This document shows, piece by piece, positions 38,377 through 49,100 of a stretch of 64,000 nt of DNA. The position numbers were made by a program, and so were the translations under genes. Location of the stretch: positions 24,181 to 88,180 of the forward strand of contig SHXT01000002.1 in assembly GCA_009693175.1 (NCBI GenBank), given 5' to 3'. Source of the DNA: Candidatus Methylopumilus sp. (GTDB lineage: Bacteria; Pseudomonadota; Gammaproteobacteria; Burkholderiales; Methylophilaceae). How positions within the stretch are numbered: the stretch's first letter is position 1; every line of letters begins with the position of its first letter. The notes under the pieces were generated by a model. That model was not told where the DNA came from. It saw nothing but the letters and a program-made list of their open reading frames with translations, and did no database searches.

Positions 38377-39249
38377 ATGGCAAGTAAAGATATTTATTTT
38401 ATTCCTGAACCAAGCAAATGGCCGATTGTTGCTTCCCTTGCATTGTTTTCTACTTTTATTGGTGGGGCTATGACCTTAAATCAATCATCCAATGGTAAAT
38501 ATGTATTGATATTAGGCGCTATTGGAATTATTTATATGTTTGCCGGTTGGTTTTCAAGTGTGATTAGCGAAAGCCTTGCTGGTAATTACAACAAGCAAGT
38601 TGATGTAAGTTTTAGAATGGGCATGGGGTGGTTTATTCTTTCCGAAGTCATGTTTTTTGCAGCTTTCTTTGGCGCTCTATTTTATGCTCGTGTTTTATCT
38701 GTGCCTTGGCTTAGTGGAGAAGGTCACGGCGTAGCGACACATCAATTTTTATGGCCAGCATTTAAAGCTTCATGGCCTATGTCAGTAATGCCAAACTCAA
38801 CAAATTACACTGCATATAAAGATACTATTCCAGCATTTGGTGTTCCTGCAGTAAACACATTATTGCTTTTATCAAGCGGAGTGACAGTTACACTTGCTCA
38901 TTGGGCCTTAAAGAAAGGGCAAAGAACTCAACTTTGTGCTTGGCTTTTTGCAACTGTGGCATTAGGAGCGTTATTTGTATACTTTCAAGCTGGTGAGTAT
39001 CATCACGCTTATACTGAATTAAATTTAAAGCTTAGTTCAGGCGTATATGGATCAACATTTTTTATGCTGACAGGATTTCATGGCTTCCATGTGACAATGG
39101 GCGCAGTGATGTTAGCGGTGATTTTATTTAGATCACTTAAAGGACATTTTACAAAAAATGATCATTTTGCCTTTGAGGCAGTGGCATGGTATTGGCATTT
39201 TGTTGATGTGGTTTGGCTAGGTTTGTTTATATTTGTATATTGGCTTTAA
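38377..39249 (+). CDS. coxC: Cytochrome c oxidase subunit III
   Basis: A 290-residue protein with seven transmembrane helices. Family landmarks are WPIVASLALFSTFIGGAM, GMGWFILSEVMFFAAFFGAL, GSTFFMLTGFHGFHVTMGA and YWHFVDVVWLGLFIFVYW near the C-terminus. An AAGGAA ribosome binding site precedes the ATG. It ends the first part of the cox cluster before a terminator. Confidence 0.97.
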   Translation: MASKDIYFIPEPSKWPIVASLALFSTFIGGAMTLNQSSNGKYVLILGAIGIIYMFAGWFSSVISESLAGNYNKQVDVSFRMGMGWFILSEVMFFAAFFGALFYARVLSVPWLSGEGHGVATHQFLWPAFKASWPMSVMPNSTNYTAYKDTIPAFGVPAVNTLLLLSSGVTVTLAHWALKKGQRTQLCAWLFATVALGALFVYFQAGEYHHAYTELNLKLSSGVYGSTFFMLTGFHGFHVTMGAVMLAVILFRSLKGHFTKNDHFAFEAVAWYWHFVDVVWLGLFIFVYWL

Positions 39250-39260
39250 GCTAAAAAATT

Positions 39261-39292
39261 AAAAAAAGCGCTATAAACATAGCGCTTTTTTA
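39261..39292. terminator. Intrinsic terminator after coxC
   Basis: AGCGCTAT (39267-39274), loop AAAC, ATAGCGCT (39279-39286), with A and T tracts on both sides. It can end the coxB-to-coxC transcript and, in reverse, the DUF2909 gene. Confidence 0.9.
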
Positions 39293-39294
39293 TT

Positions 39295-39513
39295 TTATAA
39301 GCTATGAGGATGAATTAGGCCTGTATAGAATCCATAAAAGAGTAAAAAAAATAATAACAATGACAGGCCTACTCTAAATGAAAGCGAAGTCACCATTCTG
39401 TTAGAATTCTTTTTTTTATCTTTAATAAGAAAAAAAAGTCCACCCGAAAGAGATAATAAAATAAATAATAAAATTGTTATAACAAGAATCTTAAATAAGT
39501 ATTCACCATTCAT
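39295..39513 (-). CDS. DUF2909-like twin transmembrane protein
   Basis: A 72-residue protein with two transmembrane helices (about 8-29 and 46-65) joined by a basic loop KDKKKNSNRM. It matches the twin-transmembrane DUF2909 protein that sits between coxC and SURF1 in betaproteobacteria, including the opposite strand. Presumed oxidase-associated, function unproven. Confidence 0.78.
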   Translation of the reverse strand: MNGEYLFKILVITILLFILLSLSGGLFFLIKDKKKNSNRMVTSLSFRVGLSLLLFFLLFYGFYTGLIHPHSL

Positions 39514-39538
39514 AAACTAATCTTGTCTTTATATATTT

Positions 39539-40276
39539 GTGAAATTTTCAATCTATAACATCAATCTGAATTATAAGTTATTACCTAGCTTGGTATTTAT
39601 TATATTTTTTATTCTTTTTATTAAATTAGGGTTTTGGCAGCTTGATCGTGCTGATCAGAAAAAAATAATTCATATGGCGTTTGTTGAAAGGCAAAATCAG
39701 CCACCAATAGAATTAAATAATGAAACTATTCAAATGCCAATAAAAGATATTGTTTGGCATCACGTCACCATAACTGGAGAGTTTTTAAATAATAAAAATA
39801 TTATTTTAGACAATCAAGTTGTCGAAGAAAGGGCAGGGTTTCTTATTTATACCCCATTTAAGATTGCAGATCTTAATAGCATTATTTTAATTAACAGAGG
39901 CTGGTATCCTTTATCTAATTCTAGAAATGATATTCCTGAAATACCCCCCATTAAAGGTATGCAAACAATTGAAGGGGAAATTAACCAAATGCCCTCTTCA
40001 GGTATAGTTCTAGGAAAGGTTGTGACAGAAAAATTAGATGAATCATCCTTTAGACTTCAGAGGATGGATTATAAAGTTTTAAATTCTTTAATAAGTATAG
40101 ATTTAATGATGTATGTAGTTAAACTCAAAAAACCAATTTTTGATAAGACCTATGTTTCAGATTCCAGTATTCCAGTTCCAGATAGCGATAAAAATTATGG
40201 TTATGCTTTTCAGTGGTTTGCAATGGCATTTACTCTTTTCATTATCTTTATAAGATTAGGTATAAAAAAGAAATGA
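39539..40276 (+). CDS. SURF1 family cytochrome oxidase biogenesis protein
   Basis: A 245-residue protein with transmembrane helices at both ends and the SURF1 pattern: LGFWQLDRADQKK near residues 30-42, NRGWYPLS in the middle and NYGYAFQWFAMAFTL at the C-terminal helix. Helps insert heme a into subunit I. The start codon is GTG at 39539. The stop overlaps the next ATG. Confidence 0.92.
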   Translation: MKFSIYNINLNYKLLPSLVFIIFFILFIKLGFWQLDRADQKKIIHMAFVERQNQPPIELNNETIQMPIKDIVWHHVTITGEFLNNKNIILDNQVVEERAGFLIYTPFKIADLNSIILINRGWYPLSNSRNDIPEIPPIKGMQTIEGEINQMPSSGIVLGKVVTEKLDESSFRLQRMDYKVLNSLISIDLMMYVVKLKKPIFDKTYVSDSSIPVPDSDKNYGYAFQWFAMAFTLFIIFIRLGIKKK

Positions 40277-40860
40277 AAGTAAACAACCTTTTTAAGTCAC
40301 GATTAAAGATAATTGGTATTGCATTGTTATTCCTTATGCCTGTAATTTATGCACGGTATTTATTTTTTTTTACAAATTTTAAGATGCATTCAAAAGGTGT
40401 GGAGCATGGCTTATTAATTAGTCCAATTATTCAGCTTGGTGATTTTGAATTGATTGAACCGACGACCCATGAAATATATAAATTATATGGTAGATGGACC
40501 TTAGTCTCTTTCATAGAAAATAAATGTGATAAAACATGTGAGTTTCAATTGTATGAATTAAGACAAATTAGGTTGGCATTAGGTAAAGACGGGGATAAAA
40601 TCCAGAGACTTACTATGGCTAAAGACAACAATTTAATTTCAGATGAGCAGCTTAAACTGAGTCAAGGCCAGCTTTTATTAAAAGATGATAAAGATTTAAA
40701 ACGCACGCTAAACATTCTTTTTAAATCTTTATCATCTTTCGACAATGAATCCATCTATTTAATAGATCCGTATGGTAATTTGATGATGCAGTATAAAAAG
40801 GGGACTAATCCATCTGGAATAATTAAAGATCTAGAACGATTAATTAGAATTTCAAAGTAG
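40273..40860 (+). CDS. SCO-like membrane protein with a CxxxC motif but no copper histidine
   Basis: A 195-residue protein: N-terminal transmembrane helix (IIGIALLFLMPVIYARYL), then a thioredoxin-like domain. WTLVSFIENKCDKTCEFQLY gives the SCO-type C-x3-C, and YLIDPYGNLMMQYKKG matches the later SCO strand. The His expected between these segments is absent, since all three His are N-terminal to the CxxxC. It is probably the betaproteobacterial SURF1-ctaA-linked transmembrane protein involved in copper or thiol handling. The ATG at 40273 (overlapping the SURF1 stop) is preferred over 40213. Confidence 0.65.
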   Translation: MKVNNLFKSRLKIIGIALLFLMPVIYARYLFFFTNFKMHSKGVEHGLLISPIIQLGDFELIEPTTHEIYKLYGRWTLVSFIENKCDKTCEFQLYELRQIRLALGKDGDKIQRLTMAKDNNLISDEQLKLSQGQLLLKDDKDLKRTLNILFKSLSSFDNESIYLIDPYGNLMMQYKKGTNPSGIIKDLERLIRISK

Positions 40861-41382
40861 CTAAGAATCAAGATGTTTTTTCAAAAGAGTATTTAATTTA
40901 TTAAAATCTATTTCCCCTATGATTTTATCAATGACTTTTCCATTTTTATCAATAAGTATTGAAGTAGGGGTAAGGCGAATGTTTTCAAATGATTGTGCAA
41001 TTTGACCGTCGATGTCTAATACAATATGAAAAGGGATCTTATTTTTTTGAGTAAAATTTAAGACCTGATTAGGTGGGTCATAATTCATAGATATAGCGAT
41101 AATTTCTAAACCTCGTCCTTTAAATTGGTTGTACGTAGCAGCTAGATTTGGCATCTCTTTAATGCATCCTGGACAGTCGGTAGCCCAGAAATTGATGATT
41201 GTGAACTTGTTTTTAACTTCATAAAGCTTAATAGATTTACCAGTAATTGTAGTAGCCCTAATTTCTGGAACTTTATTAGTTGAAGATAATGATAAAAAAA
41301 ATAAGCTTAGAAGAGCAAATAAAACAAGTAATGGCCAACGAGATTTTTTTAACATAATTAGGCGAATGTTATAATTCTTCAA
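40861..41382 (-). CDS. TlpA/ResA-type thiol-disulfide oxidoreductase
   Basis: A 173-residue membrane-anchored thioredoxin-like protein with a signal-anchor near residues 14-30, active site FWATDCPGCIKEMPNL, and the cis-Pro strand with RLTPTSILIDKNGK. It probably keeps cytochrome c or CuA cysteines reduced. It converges with the SCO-like gene with no base between stops and is divergent from ctaA, so it fits oxidase biogenesis. Confidence 0.88.
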   Translation of the reverse strand: MKNYNIRLIMLKKSRWPLLVLFALLSLFFLSLSSTNKVPEIRATTITGKSIKLYEVKNKFTIINFWATDCPGCIKEMPNLAATYNQFKGRGLEIIAISMNYDPPNQVLNFTQKNKIPFHIVLDIDGQIAQSFENIRLTPTSILIDKNGKVIDKIIGEIDFNKLNTLLKKHLDS

Positions 41383-41450
41383 TAGTTAAGCAAGCTTTAT
41401 TCACGAGTTAAGTTTAATCGAAATTAGCATGAACTTATAGAAGTTTAATT

Positions 41451-42437
41451 ATGGATCTTTTTAAAAAAATTACTTTATTTTCAACAATCATCGCCTTTTG
41501 CTTAGTTGTATTAGGCGCTTACGTAAGATTGTCGAATGCTGGTTTAGGTTGTCCAGATTGGCCAGGATGTTTTGGAACACTTACTGTTCCAGAAAGTCAG
41601 ATGGCTATTAAAAAAGCTCAACATGCTTTTCCTGATCAAGCTATTGAGATGGGAAAAGCTTGGAAGGAAATGATTCATAGGTATGTGGCAGGTATATTGG
41701 GATTGTTAATCCTAGCGGTTGGTTATCTTGCCCATAAAAATAAAAAATCTTTAAAAGTAAATATTCTTGTTCCTTATAGTCTTATCGGCATTGTATTTTT
41801 TCAAGCTATGTTGGGAATGCTTACTGTTACACTTTTATTAAAACCTATTATCGTAAGTTTACATTTGATAGGCGGTATGATTACTTTAGCTATACTGACT
41901 TATATAAGCTGTAAGCATTCCAATAAAAATTCAAAATTAATTTTAAAAAAATATTCGATTTTTTATATTGCAAGGTTTGCCCTTATTCTCATTTTGATTC
42001 AGATCTTTTTAGGTGGCTGGACCAGCACTAATTATGCTGGTTTGGCTTGTACAGACTTTCCAACATGTCATGATCAATGGGTCCCTGATATGGATTTTAA
42101 GAATGCATTTACTATTTTAAGAAATTTAGGCCAGACTTCTGAAGGGCTTCCAATTAGCCTTAATGCTTTAGAAGCAATTCAGTGGACACACAGAATAGGT
42201 GCTGTAGTAGTTTTCATTTATTTTGGCTATCTATCATATGTATTAATGAAATATAAACAATTAAGATTAGAAGCTACATTACTATTAATTACAGTAGGAA
42301 CTCAATTTATAATAGGGATCGCTAATTTACTCCTACATCTTCCATTAATATTAGCAGTTAGCCATAATCTAGGTGCGGCTTTATTAGTTGTTATACTAAC
42401 GATTATAAATACAAAAATTAAAAGAAAATATGCTTAA
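41451..42437 (+). CDS. ctaA: Heme A synthase
   Basis: Cox15/CtaA family membrane protein that oxidises heme O to heme A. In 328 residues with eight transmembrane helices it has the N-terminal [33 protein letters not shown] with a heme His, the second half [18 protein letters not shown], and [12 protein letters not shown]. Both cysteine pairs of the family are present. Overlaps ctaB by eight bases. Confidence 0.95.
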   Translation: MDLFKKITLFSTIIAFCLVVLGAYVRLSNAGLGCPDWPGCFGTLTVPESQMAIKKAQHAFPDQAIEMGKAWKEMIHRYVAGILGLLILAVGYLAHKNKKSLKVNILVPYSLIGIVFFQAMLGMLTVTLLLKPIIVSLHLIGGMITLAILTYISCKHSNKNSKLILKKYSIFYIARFALILILIQIFLGGWTSTNYAGLACTDFPTCHDQWVPDMDFKNAFTILRNLGQTSEGLPISLNALEAIQWTHRIGAVVVFIYFGYLSYVLMKYKQLRLEATLLLITVGTQFIIGIANLLLHLPLILAVSHNLGAALLVVILTIINTKIKRKYA

Positions 42438-43338
42438 TTTTCTTAAAAAAGATTTATTACATCTAAAAGTTGATTTAAAGAATTTTTTAGTTCTTTGTAA
42501 GTTGAGAGTCAATTCACTTATTGTTTTTACGGCTGTGATTGGAATGTTTTTAGCCACTCCAGGTATGGTGCCATTTGATCTGCTTTTAAGTTCTATTTTA
42601 GGTATTGGTTTTGTTTCTGGTGCAGCAGCAGCTTTTAATTGCCTAATTGAGCAAAAAATAGATGCTGTGATGGCAAGAACAAAAGGAAGGCCTATAGGAA
42701 CGGGACATATCTCATCAAAACAAACGATAGTGTTTGCAAGTGTTTTAGGCGGCACGGGTTTATTTATTCTTTATTGTTATGTGAATTCTTTAACGATGTG
42801 GCTTACGCTTGCAACTTTCTTTTCTTACGTTGTAATCTACACAATTTTTCTTAAGCCTGCTACACCCATGAATATTGTTATTGGAGGGGCTTCAGGTGCG
42901 ATGCCGCCTATATTAGGGTGGGCAGCAGTTAATAATAGTGTCGGACTTGAAGCATTAATATATTTTTTAATTATTTTTTGTTGGACACCACCACATTTTT
43001 GGGCTTTAGCACTTTATCGAAGAAATGACTATGCAAAAGTAGGTGTACCAATGTTACCTGTTACACACGGCGAGGCTTTTACATTGTTACAAATTGTTTT
43101 GTATACGATAATTTTGATTATTGTGACTATGATGCCTTTTAGTCTTCGCATATGTGGACTTATTTATCTAATTTGCGCCACTATTCTTAATGCTATTTTC
43201 TTATATTATGTAATCATGTTGTATAAAAATTATTCAGATAAATTGTCTATGAAGACATTCAGGTATTCTATTATCTATTTAAGTTTAATTTTTTCTGCAT
43301 TGTTGATTGACCATTATTTTAAATTTAAACTTTATTAA
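42430..43338 (+). CDS. ctaB: Protoheme IX farnesyltransferase (heme O synthase)
   Basis: UbiA-type prenyltransferase of 302 residues. It has the Asp-rich site with [20 protein letters not shown], the second conserved loop around [20 protein letters not shown], and [20 protein letters not shown]. It supplies heme O to CtaA, whose gene it overlaps, so aa3 heme synthesis is translationally linked. Confidence 0.97.
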   Translation: MLNFLKKDLLHLKVDLKNFLVLCKLRVNSLIVFTAVIGMFLATPGMVPFDLLLSSILGIGFVSGAAAAFNCLIEQKIDAVMARTKGRPIGTGHISSKQTIVFASVLGGTGLFILYCYVNSLTMWLTLATFFSYVVIYTIFLKPATPMNIVIGGASGAMPPILGWAAVNNSVGLEALIYFLIIFCWTPPHFWALALYRRNDYAKVGVPMLPVTHGEAFTLLQIVLYTIILIIVTMMPFSLRICGLIYLICATILNAIFLYYVIMLYKNYSDKLSMKTFRYSIIYLSLIFSALLIDHYFKFKLY

Positions 43339-43358
43339 AATTATTAAGGAATGATTAA

Positions 43359-43832
43359 ATGGATTTAGATAACAGTAAAAATGTGTTGTTAGAATTATTA
43401 GCTATTCTTATAGGAGCGATTGCAGGGGGAATTTTTTTTATTTTATTGTTAAATTACAATAGTAAAAGTGATAGCAATACTAATGTAACGTCAGATATTA
43501 AAATTGAAGAAAATATTAAGCCAGTTGCTAAAGTTGAATTAGCAGCTCAGATTGGTTCCAATGCAAGCGGTGTTGAGAAATCAGGGGAGCAGGTTTATAA
43601 AGCAGTTTGTTCAGCTTGTCACCAAACAGGAGTATTAAATGCGCCTAAATTTGGCGACAGCACTTCTTGGGCACCTCGAATTTCTCAGGGCTATGAAATG
43701 CTTGTCCAGCACTCCATCAAAGGCATTCGTTCTATGCCTGCTAAAGGTGGTAATCCATCTTTATCAGATAATGAGATTGCTAATACTGTTCTATATATGA
43801 CTAATTCATCAGGTGCAAGTTTTAAGAAATAA
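43359..43832 (+). CDS. Cytochrome c5-like membrane-anchored cytochrome
   Basis: A 157-residue protein: one N-terminal transmembrane helix (LELLAILIGAIAGGIFFILL), a Lys/Asp-rich linker, then a single c-type domain with CSACH and the distal Met in SIKGIRSMPAKGGNPSL. It follows ctaB by 20 bases and starts after AAGGA, so it is probably in the oxidase unit and may deliver electrons to the aa3 oxidase. In related clusters a SCO gene commonly occupies this place. Confidence 0.88.
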   Translation: MDLDNSKNVLLELLAILIGAIAGGIFFILLLNYNSKSDSNTNVTSDIKIEENIKPVAKVELAAQIGSNASGVEKSGEQVYKAVCSACHQTGVLNAPKFGDSTSWAPRISQGYEMLVQHSIKGIRSMPAKGGNPSLSDNEIANTVLYMTNSSGASFKK

Positions 43833-43838
43833 CTATTT

Positions 43839-44651
43839 ATGGCAACTTATGTCATTGGAGACATCCAAGGTTGTTATTATTCTTTTTTAAAATTATTAAA
43901 AAAAATTAATTTTACACCCCGTAAAGATAATCTGTGGCTTGTCGGGGATCTTATAAACAGAGGTAATGGCTCTCTTCAAGTATTAAGATGGTGTTATAAA
44001 CATAAATCTTCAGTGAAAGCCATTTTAGGCAATCATGATCTCCATGCTTTAGCAGCTAAATATAATATTATTCCATTAGATAATGACGATACTTTAGATA
44101 AGTTATTTAAGGCTAAGGATTCAGAAAAATTATTCGATTGGTTAAGGTCTCTTCCATTAGCCCATTATGAAAAAAAACATTTAATGGTTCACGCTGGTGT
44201 TTTGCCTAATTGGAATTTGAAAGATATTCTTCAGCTATCTAGAGAAGTTAGCAAATCATTATTGGGCAAGAAATACATAACCCTTCTTAAAAATATGTAT
44301 GGTAATGAGCCTTCTCAATGGTCAAACACATTAACAAAGAATCATAGATTAAGAGTAGTCATTAATACTCTTACGCGACTAAGAGCTTTAAAGAAAAATG
44401 GAGCAATTGACTTTTCTTACAAGGGCGAACTAAAAACTATGCCAAAAAATTTAATTCCCTGGTTTGAACATCCAAAAAGGCGAACAAAAAAGACACCTAT
44501 TATTTTTGGTCATTGGTCTGCATTAGGGCTTGTAGTAAAAGATAATATATTTGCGATAGATACGGGATGCGTGTGGGGGAGATCTTTAACGGCGATTGAA
44601 TTAGAAAGTAAACATATTTTTTCTGTGAAAACAGATAAAAAAGATATTTAA
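43839..44651 (+). CDS. apaH: Symmetrical bis(5'-nucleosyl)-tetraphosphatase
   Basis: Hydrolyses Ap4A to two ADP. The 270-residue metallophosphatase has the motif set YVIGDIQGCYYS, WLVGDLINRG, ILGNHDLH, VHAGVLPNW and FGHWSALGL. It lies six bases after the cytochrome c5-like gene and converges on the PfkB kinase. Length is normal. Confidence 0.96.
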   Translation: MATYVIGDIQGCYYSFLKLLKKINFTPRKDNLWLVGDLINRGNGSLQVLRWCYKHKSSVKAILGNHDLHALAAKYNIIPLDNDDTLDKLFKAKDSEKLFDWLRSLPLAHYEKKHLMVHAGVLPNWNLKDILQLSREVSKSLLGKKYITLLKNMYGNEPSQWSNTLTKNHRLRVVINTLTRLRALKKNGAIDFSYKGELKTMPKNLIPWFEHPKRRTKKTPIIFGHWSALGLVVKDNIFAIDTGCVWGRSLTAIELESKHIFSVKTDKKDI

Positions 44652-44661
44652 TAATCACTTT

Positions 44662-45585
44662 TTATGTAATTTCTTTTTCATAAAGATTTTCAATATCTTC
44701 TCTAGTTGGACTATGATTTTGTCCGCCTTGATTCTTGATTTTAATTGCCCCCATTACAGATGCTAATCGACCTGCAGACAACCAATCCCAATTTCTAGAT
44801 ATACCATACAATAATCCTGCTCGATAAGCGTCACCGCAGCCTGTTGGATCTACTGGAGTATTAATCTTGATAGCTTCAATTTTATATTCTTTACCCGCTG
44901 CATATATCCTTGATCCTTCCGATCCTAAAGTAACAATCAATGCTTTTACTTTTTCTGCAATTTCATTAATAGATAGTGAAGTTTTTTTAGACAGAAGATT
45001 TGCTTCATAATCATTGACAGTAATATATGTTGCCATATCAATAAATTTAAGAAGTTCTTCTTTATTAAACATAGGTAATCCTTGTCCGGGATCAAATATA
45101 AAGGGAATGTTAAGATCGCTGCATTCTTTCGCATGATTAATCATCCCATCTTTGCCATCGGGAGCAATGATGGCTATACATAAATTTTCTATACCTTTAA
45201 TTTTGTTTTGATGAGATTCAACCATAGCGCCTGGATGGAAAGCAGTAATTTGATTGTCACTTATATCGGTTGTAATATAAGCTTGTGCAGTATAAAGATT
45301 TTTAATTTCTTTTATGTGTGTAGTTTTGATCTTATGTTCATTAAGCCAATCAAAATAAGCTGAAAAATCTTTACCCACTGTTGCCATAATAATAGGCTCT
45401 TCATTAAGTAGTTTAAGGTTGAAAGCAATATTTCCTGCAGTTCCACCATATTCCTTTCTGAGTTCTGGTACATAAAAAGCAACACTTAAGTTATGAATGT
45501 TTTCAGGCAGAATATGATTTTTAAATTGATCTTTAAATACCATAATGGTATCAAAAGCCATAGAGCCACAAATCAAGATACTCAT
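44662..45585 (-). CDS. PfkB-family kinase, adenosine kinase-like
   Basis: A ribokinase-fold sugar/nucleoside kinase of 307 residues. GGTAGNIAFNLKLL near residue 42 and the PfkB signature 2 DPTGCGDAYRAGLLYG near 246, with catalytic Asp250. Betaproteobacterial relatives are annotated as adenosine kinase or carbohydrate kinase; the substrate is inferred from family only. Overlaps hemJ by four bases (ATGA). Confidence 0.88.
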   Translation of the reverse strand: MSILICGSMAFDTIMVFKDQFKNHILPENIHNLSVAFYVPELRKEYGGTAGNIAFNLKLLNEEPIIMATVGKDFSAYFDWLNEHKIKTTHIKEIKNLYTAQAYITTDISDNQITAFHPGAMVESHQNKIKGIENLCIAIIAPDGKDGMINHAKECSDLNIPFIFDPGQGLPMFNKEELLKFIDMATYITVNDYEANLLSKKTSLSINEIAEKVKALIVTLGSEGSRIYAAGKEYKIEAIKINTPVDPTGCGDAYRAGLLYGISRNWDWLSAGRLASVMGAIKIKNQGGQNHSPTREDIENLYEKEIT

Positions 45586-45995
45586 ATAGGTTTAAATTCG
45601 ACCAAATAAATTATAGCGATAAGAAGTAATACAGGCGCTTCGTTAAACCATCGAAAATACACATGGCTATGTTTATTTTTATTACTTTTGAAATTGACGA
45701 GATGCTTAAAACACAAGTAATGATAAAAAATTAATAAAATTACAAGTCCCAATTTGATATGTAGCCATTGCTCAGTTACCCCATAAAGTTTCCAAAGCCA
45801 AAAACCAAAAAATACTGTTAAAAAAGCACCGGGCGTCATGATGCCAAAAAAAAGCTTTCGTTCCATCACCTTAAATCTTTCGCGACTAAGTTTATCTTTA
45901 CTCATTGTATGGTAGACGAAGAGCCTTGGTAGGTAAAAGAGACCAGCAAACCAAGTTACCATAAATATAATATGCAAGGTTTTTATCCAGAGCAT
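45582..45995 (-). CDS. hemJ: Protoporphyrinogen oxidase HemJ-like
   Basis: A 137-residue membrane protein with four transmembrane helices, matching the HemJ/UPF0093 (former CopD-like) family: LWIKTLHIIFMVTWFAGLFY with the conserved His and Trp, LFVYHTM, and a final VEFKP. The family oxidises protoporphyrinogen IX to protoporphyrin IX. With hemF at 1.4 kb this gives two consecutive late heme steps. Confidence 0.92.
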   Translation of the reverse strand: MLWIKTLHIIFMVTWFAGLFYLPRLFVYHTMSKDKLSRERFKVMERKLFFGIMTPGAFLTVFFGFWLWKLYGVTEQWLHIKLGLVILLIFYHYLCFKHLVNFKSNKNKHSHVYFRWFNEAPVLLLIAIIYLVEFKPI

Positions 45996-46198
45996 TTGAG
46001 ATATTTTCCGAAGAATAGAATAAATTTTATTGTGGGTATTAGGTTCATAAAATAGTGAGATAAAAACTCTTTAATTCAAAAAGTTTGAGTTTATATTCTA
46101 ACTTAATTTTTTGATTAATTATCAATAACCCTATGAGTTATAACGTTGTTAGCAATTCTGCAACATGATATGCTGATGTTTATAATAAATTTATTTAA

Positions 46199-49100
46199 AT
46201 GAACGCCCCGATACTCAAATCTATCTTTAAAAAGCAACCATTTCCAATCAATCGATTGCGTGAAATACCCTATAACTACACTTCCTTTTCGGACAGGGAA
46301 ATTGTTATCCGTTTTTTGGGTGAAAATATATGGAATATACTTAACGAGCTAAGAGGTGAAAGGAAAACTGGTCGATCTGCTCGGATGTTATTTGAGGTTT
46401 TGGGTGATTTATGGGTGGTAAATAGAAACCCTTATCTTCAGGATGATCTTTTAGAAAATCCAGAGCGCCTAAAAGCATTGGTTGATGCAATGTATCATCG
46501 CATAAACTCCATTGAAGAAAGAAGCTCTGGGAATCCAAAAGTAATTGAACTTGCTGAGGCTGCAAATAAAGCAGTTAAAACTTTTGAGTATGACTTCAAA
46601 TTAGTTAAAAAATTTAGAAAAAAGATTTTTTCTAAATTAAAAAAAATAACTAAAAAAGATAATATTCAGTTTGATGGTTTAGCAAGAGTATCTCATGTCA
46701 CTGACGCTACTGATTGGAGAGTTGAATATCCATTTGTAGTTATTAATCCTGATCATGAAGAAGAAATTGCATTCATTGTTAAAGCTTGTATTGATCTTGA
46801 ATTAACAATTATCCCTAGAGGCGGAGGTACAGGTTATACCGGTGGTGCTATTCCTCTCTCTCCATTTTCTGCAGTTATTAATACCGAGAAACTTGATGAT
46901 ATTAGTACTGTTGAATATCAAAATTTACCTGGTGTAAGTGAACGAATTCCAGTTATAAAATGTGGGGCAGGGCTAGTAACAAGACGAGCTATGGAAATGG
47001 CAACAGAAAATGGTTTGGAATTTGCATGTGACCCCACATCTGCAGATGCATGTTGTATTGGTGGAAATATTGCTATGAATGCCGGAGGTAAAAAAGCAGT
47101 TCTTTGGGGGACTGCTTTAGATAACTTAACTTCATGGAGAATGGTAGATCCGGATGGTAATTGGATTGAAATCGAAAGGTTAGATCATAATCTTGGCAAA
47201 ATTCATGATGTAGATTTAGTGAAATTTAAAATTACTCGATACAAACCTGATGGCAAAGAGTTAATTGCAGAGCCTGAAATTTTAGAGATTCCAGGGAGTA
47301 ACTTTAGAAAAATAGGACTGGGTAAGGATGTTACTGATAAATTCCTTAGTGGGCTTCCGGGCGTTCAAAAAGAAGGTTGCGACGGTCTTATTACCTCCGG
47401 TACCTTTATTCTTCATAAAATGCCTAAATATATTAGGACTGTATGTTTAGAATTTTTCGGAAATGTATCACATGCTGTGCCAGCGATTGTAGAGATTAAA
47501 GATCATTTAGATCAGTCAGAAAATACGCTTTTAGCTGGTTTAGAGCATATGGATGAGCGTTATATTAAAGCCGTTGGTTACAGTACTAAAGCTGCAAGAC
47601 AAGAGCGTCCAAGAATGGTTTTGATTGCTGATATAGCAAGTGATGATGAAGACGCCGTAGGTTTATCTGCTTCTCAAATTATACAGATTGCTAATTCAAG
47701 AGACGGTGAGGGTTTTGTAGCAGTTTCGGCAGAAGCAAGAAAACGTTTCTGGCTTGATCGCGCAAGAACAGCAGCTATTGCGAAACATACCAATGCTTTC
47801 AAAATCAATGAAGATGTTGTAATTCCTTTGCCAAAACTTGGCGAGTATTCAGATGGGATTGAAAGAATAAACATCGAGCTTTCAATAAAAAATAAATTAA
47901 AACTTTTAGATGATTTAGAGTCGTTTATAGAGGATGAAAAATTTATCTATGAAGAAGAAGGCTTGAATTCAGACGCTGAGCTTAATCAGGTTAAGCAAAA
48001 AATGAGCGTAGATTTGATTCATGGATTAAGAGAAAAATGGGGCCAAATACTTGATAATCTTGATAGTCCAGTTTCAACACTGCTTGAAAGGCATCATGGT
48101 ATTGAAGATAAGTATAAAAATATATTTAGAGCTCTTCAGTCCTATGAATTAAGAATTTCTTGGAAGAAAGAACTTAAAGAGCCGCTTCATGAAATTTTTA
48201 GCGGAAGAGAGTACCAGAGTTTTTTAAAACAATTAGATCAAATACACAAAAATACTTTAAAAAGTAGAGTTTTTATTGCGCTTCATATGCATGCTGGAGA
48301 TGGTAATGTACATACTAATATTCCAGTAAATTCTGATGATTATCAAATGATGCAAGAAGCGCGTGATGCTGTGGTAAGAGTTATGCAATTAGCAAAAAAT
48401 CTTAATGGTGTCATTTCAGGTGAGCATGGGATTGGCATCACAAAAATGGAATTTCTAGACGAAAGCACTATTAATGCCTTTGAAAAATATAAAAATCAAG
48501 TAGATCCTTTTGGACATTTTAATAAAGGCAAATTACTCTCAGGTTCTGGTTTAGATAATGCGTATACTCCAAGCTTTGGACTCTTGGAACAAGAGTCCAT
48601 CATTATGGAGCAGTCTGCTATTGGAGAAATAGCAGACTCAATTAGCGATTGTTTACGTTGTGGTAAATGTAAACCTGTATGTACAACGCATGTACCACGA
48701 TCTAATTTACTGTATAGCCCAAGAAATAAAATTCTTGCCACATCACTGCTTATAGAGGCTTTTTTATACGAAGAACAAACAAGGCGAGGCATTTCGATTA
48801 AACATTTTGATGAATTTAATGATGTGGCTGATCATTGCACTGTTTGTCATAAATGTTTAAATCCTTGTCCTGTAGATATTGATTTTGGTGATGTTTCAAT
48901 TGCTATGAGAAATTTTTTAAGAGAACAAGGTAAACGTCACTTTAGCCCCGGTACAGCACTGGCTATGAGCTATCTGAATATGAAAGATCCGGTTACGATT
49001 AAAATCATGAGAACTTTAATGGTTGATTTAGGATATAAAGCTCAGCAATTTGGTCATAAGTTATTAAAAAAACTTGGTGTGATTAATTTGTTTAAAAAAT

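Noticed and set aside
46064..46092. AAACTC...GAGTTT inverted repeat before the large FAD dehydrogenase gene
   Set aside because: Only six-base arms with a long AT-rich loop; expected by chance at this base composition.
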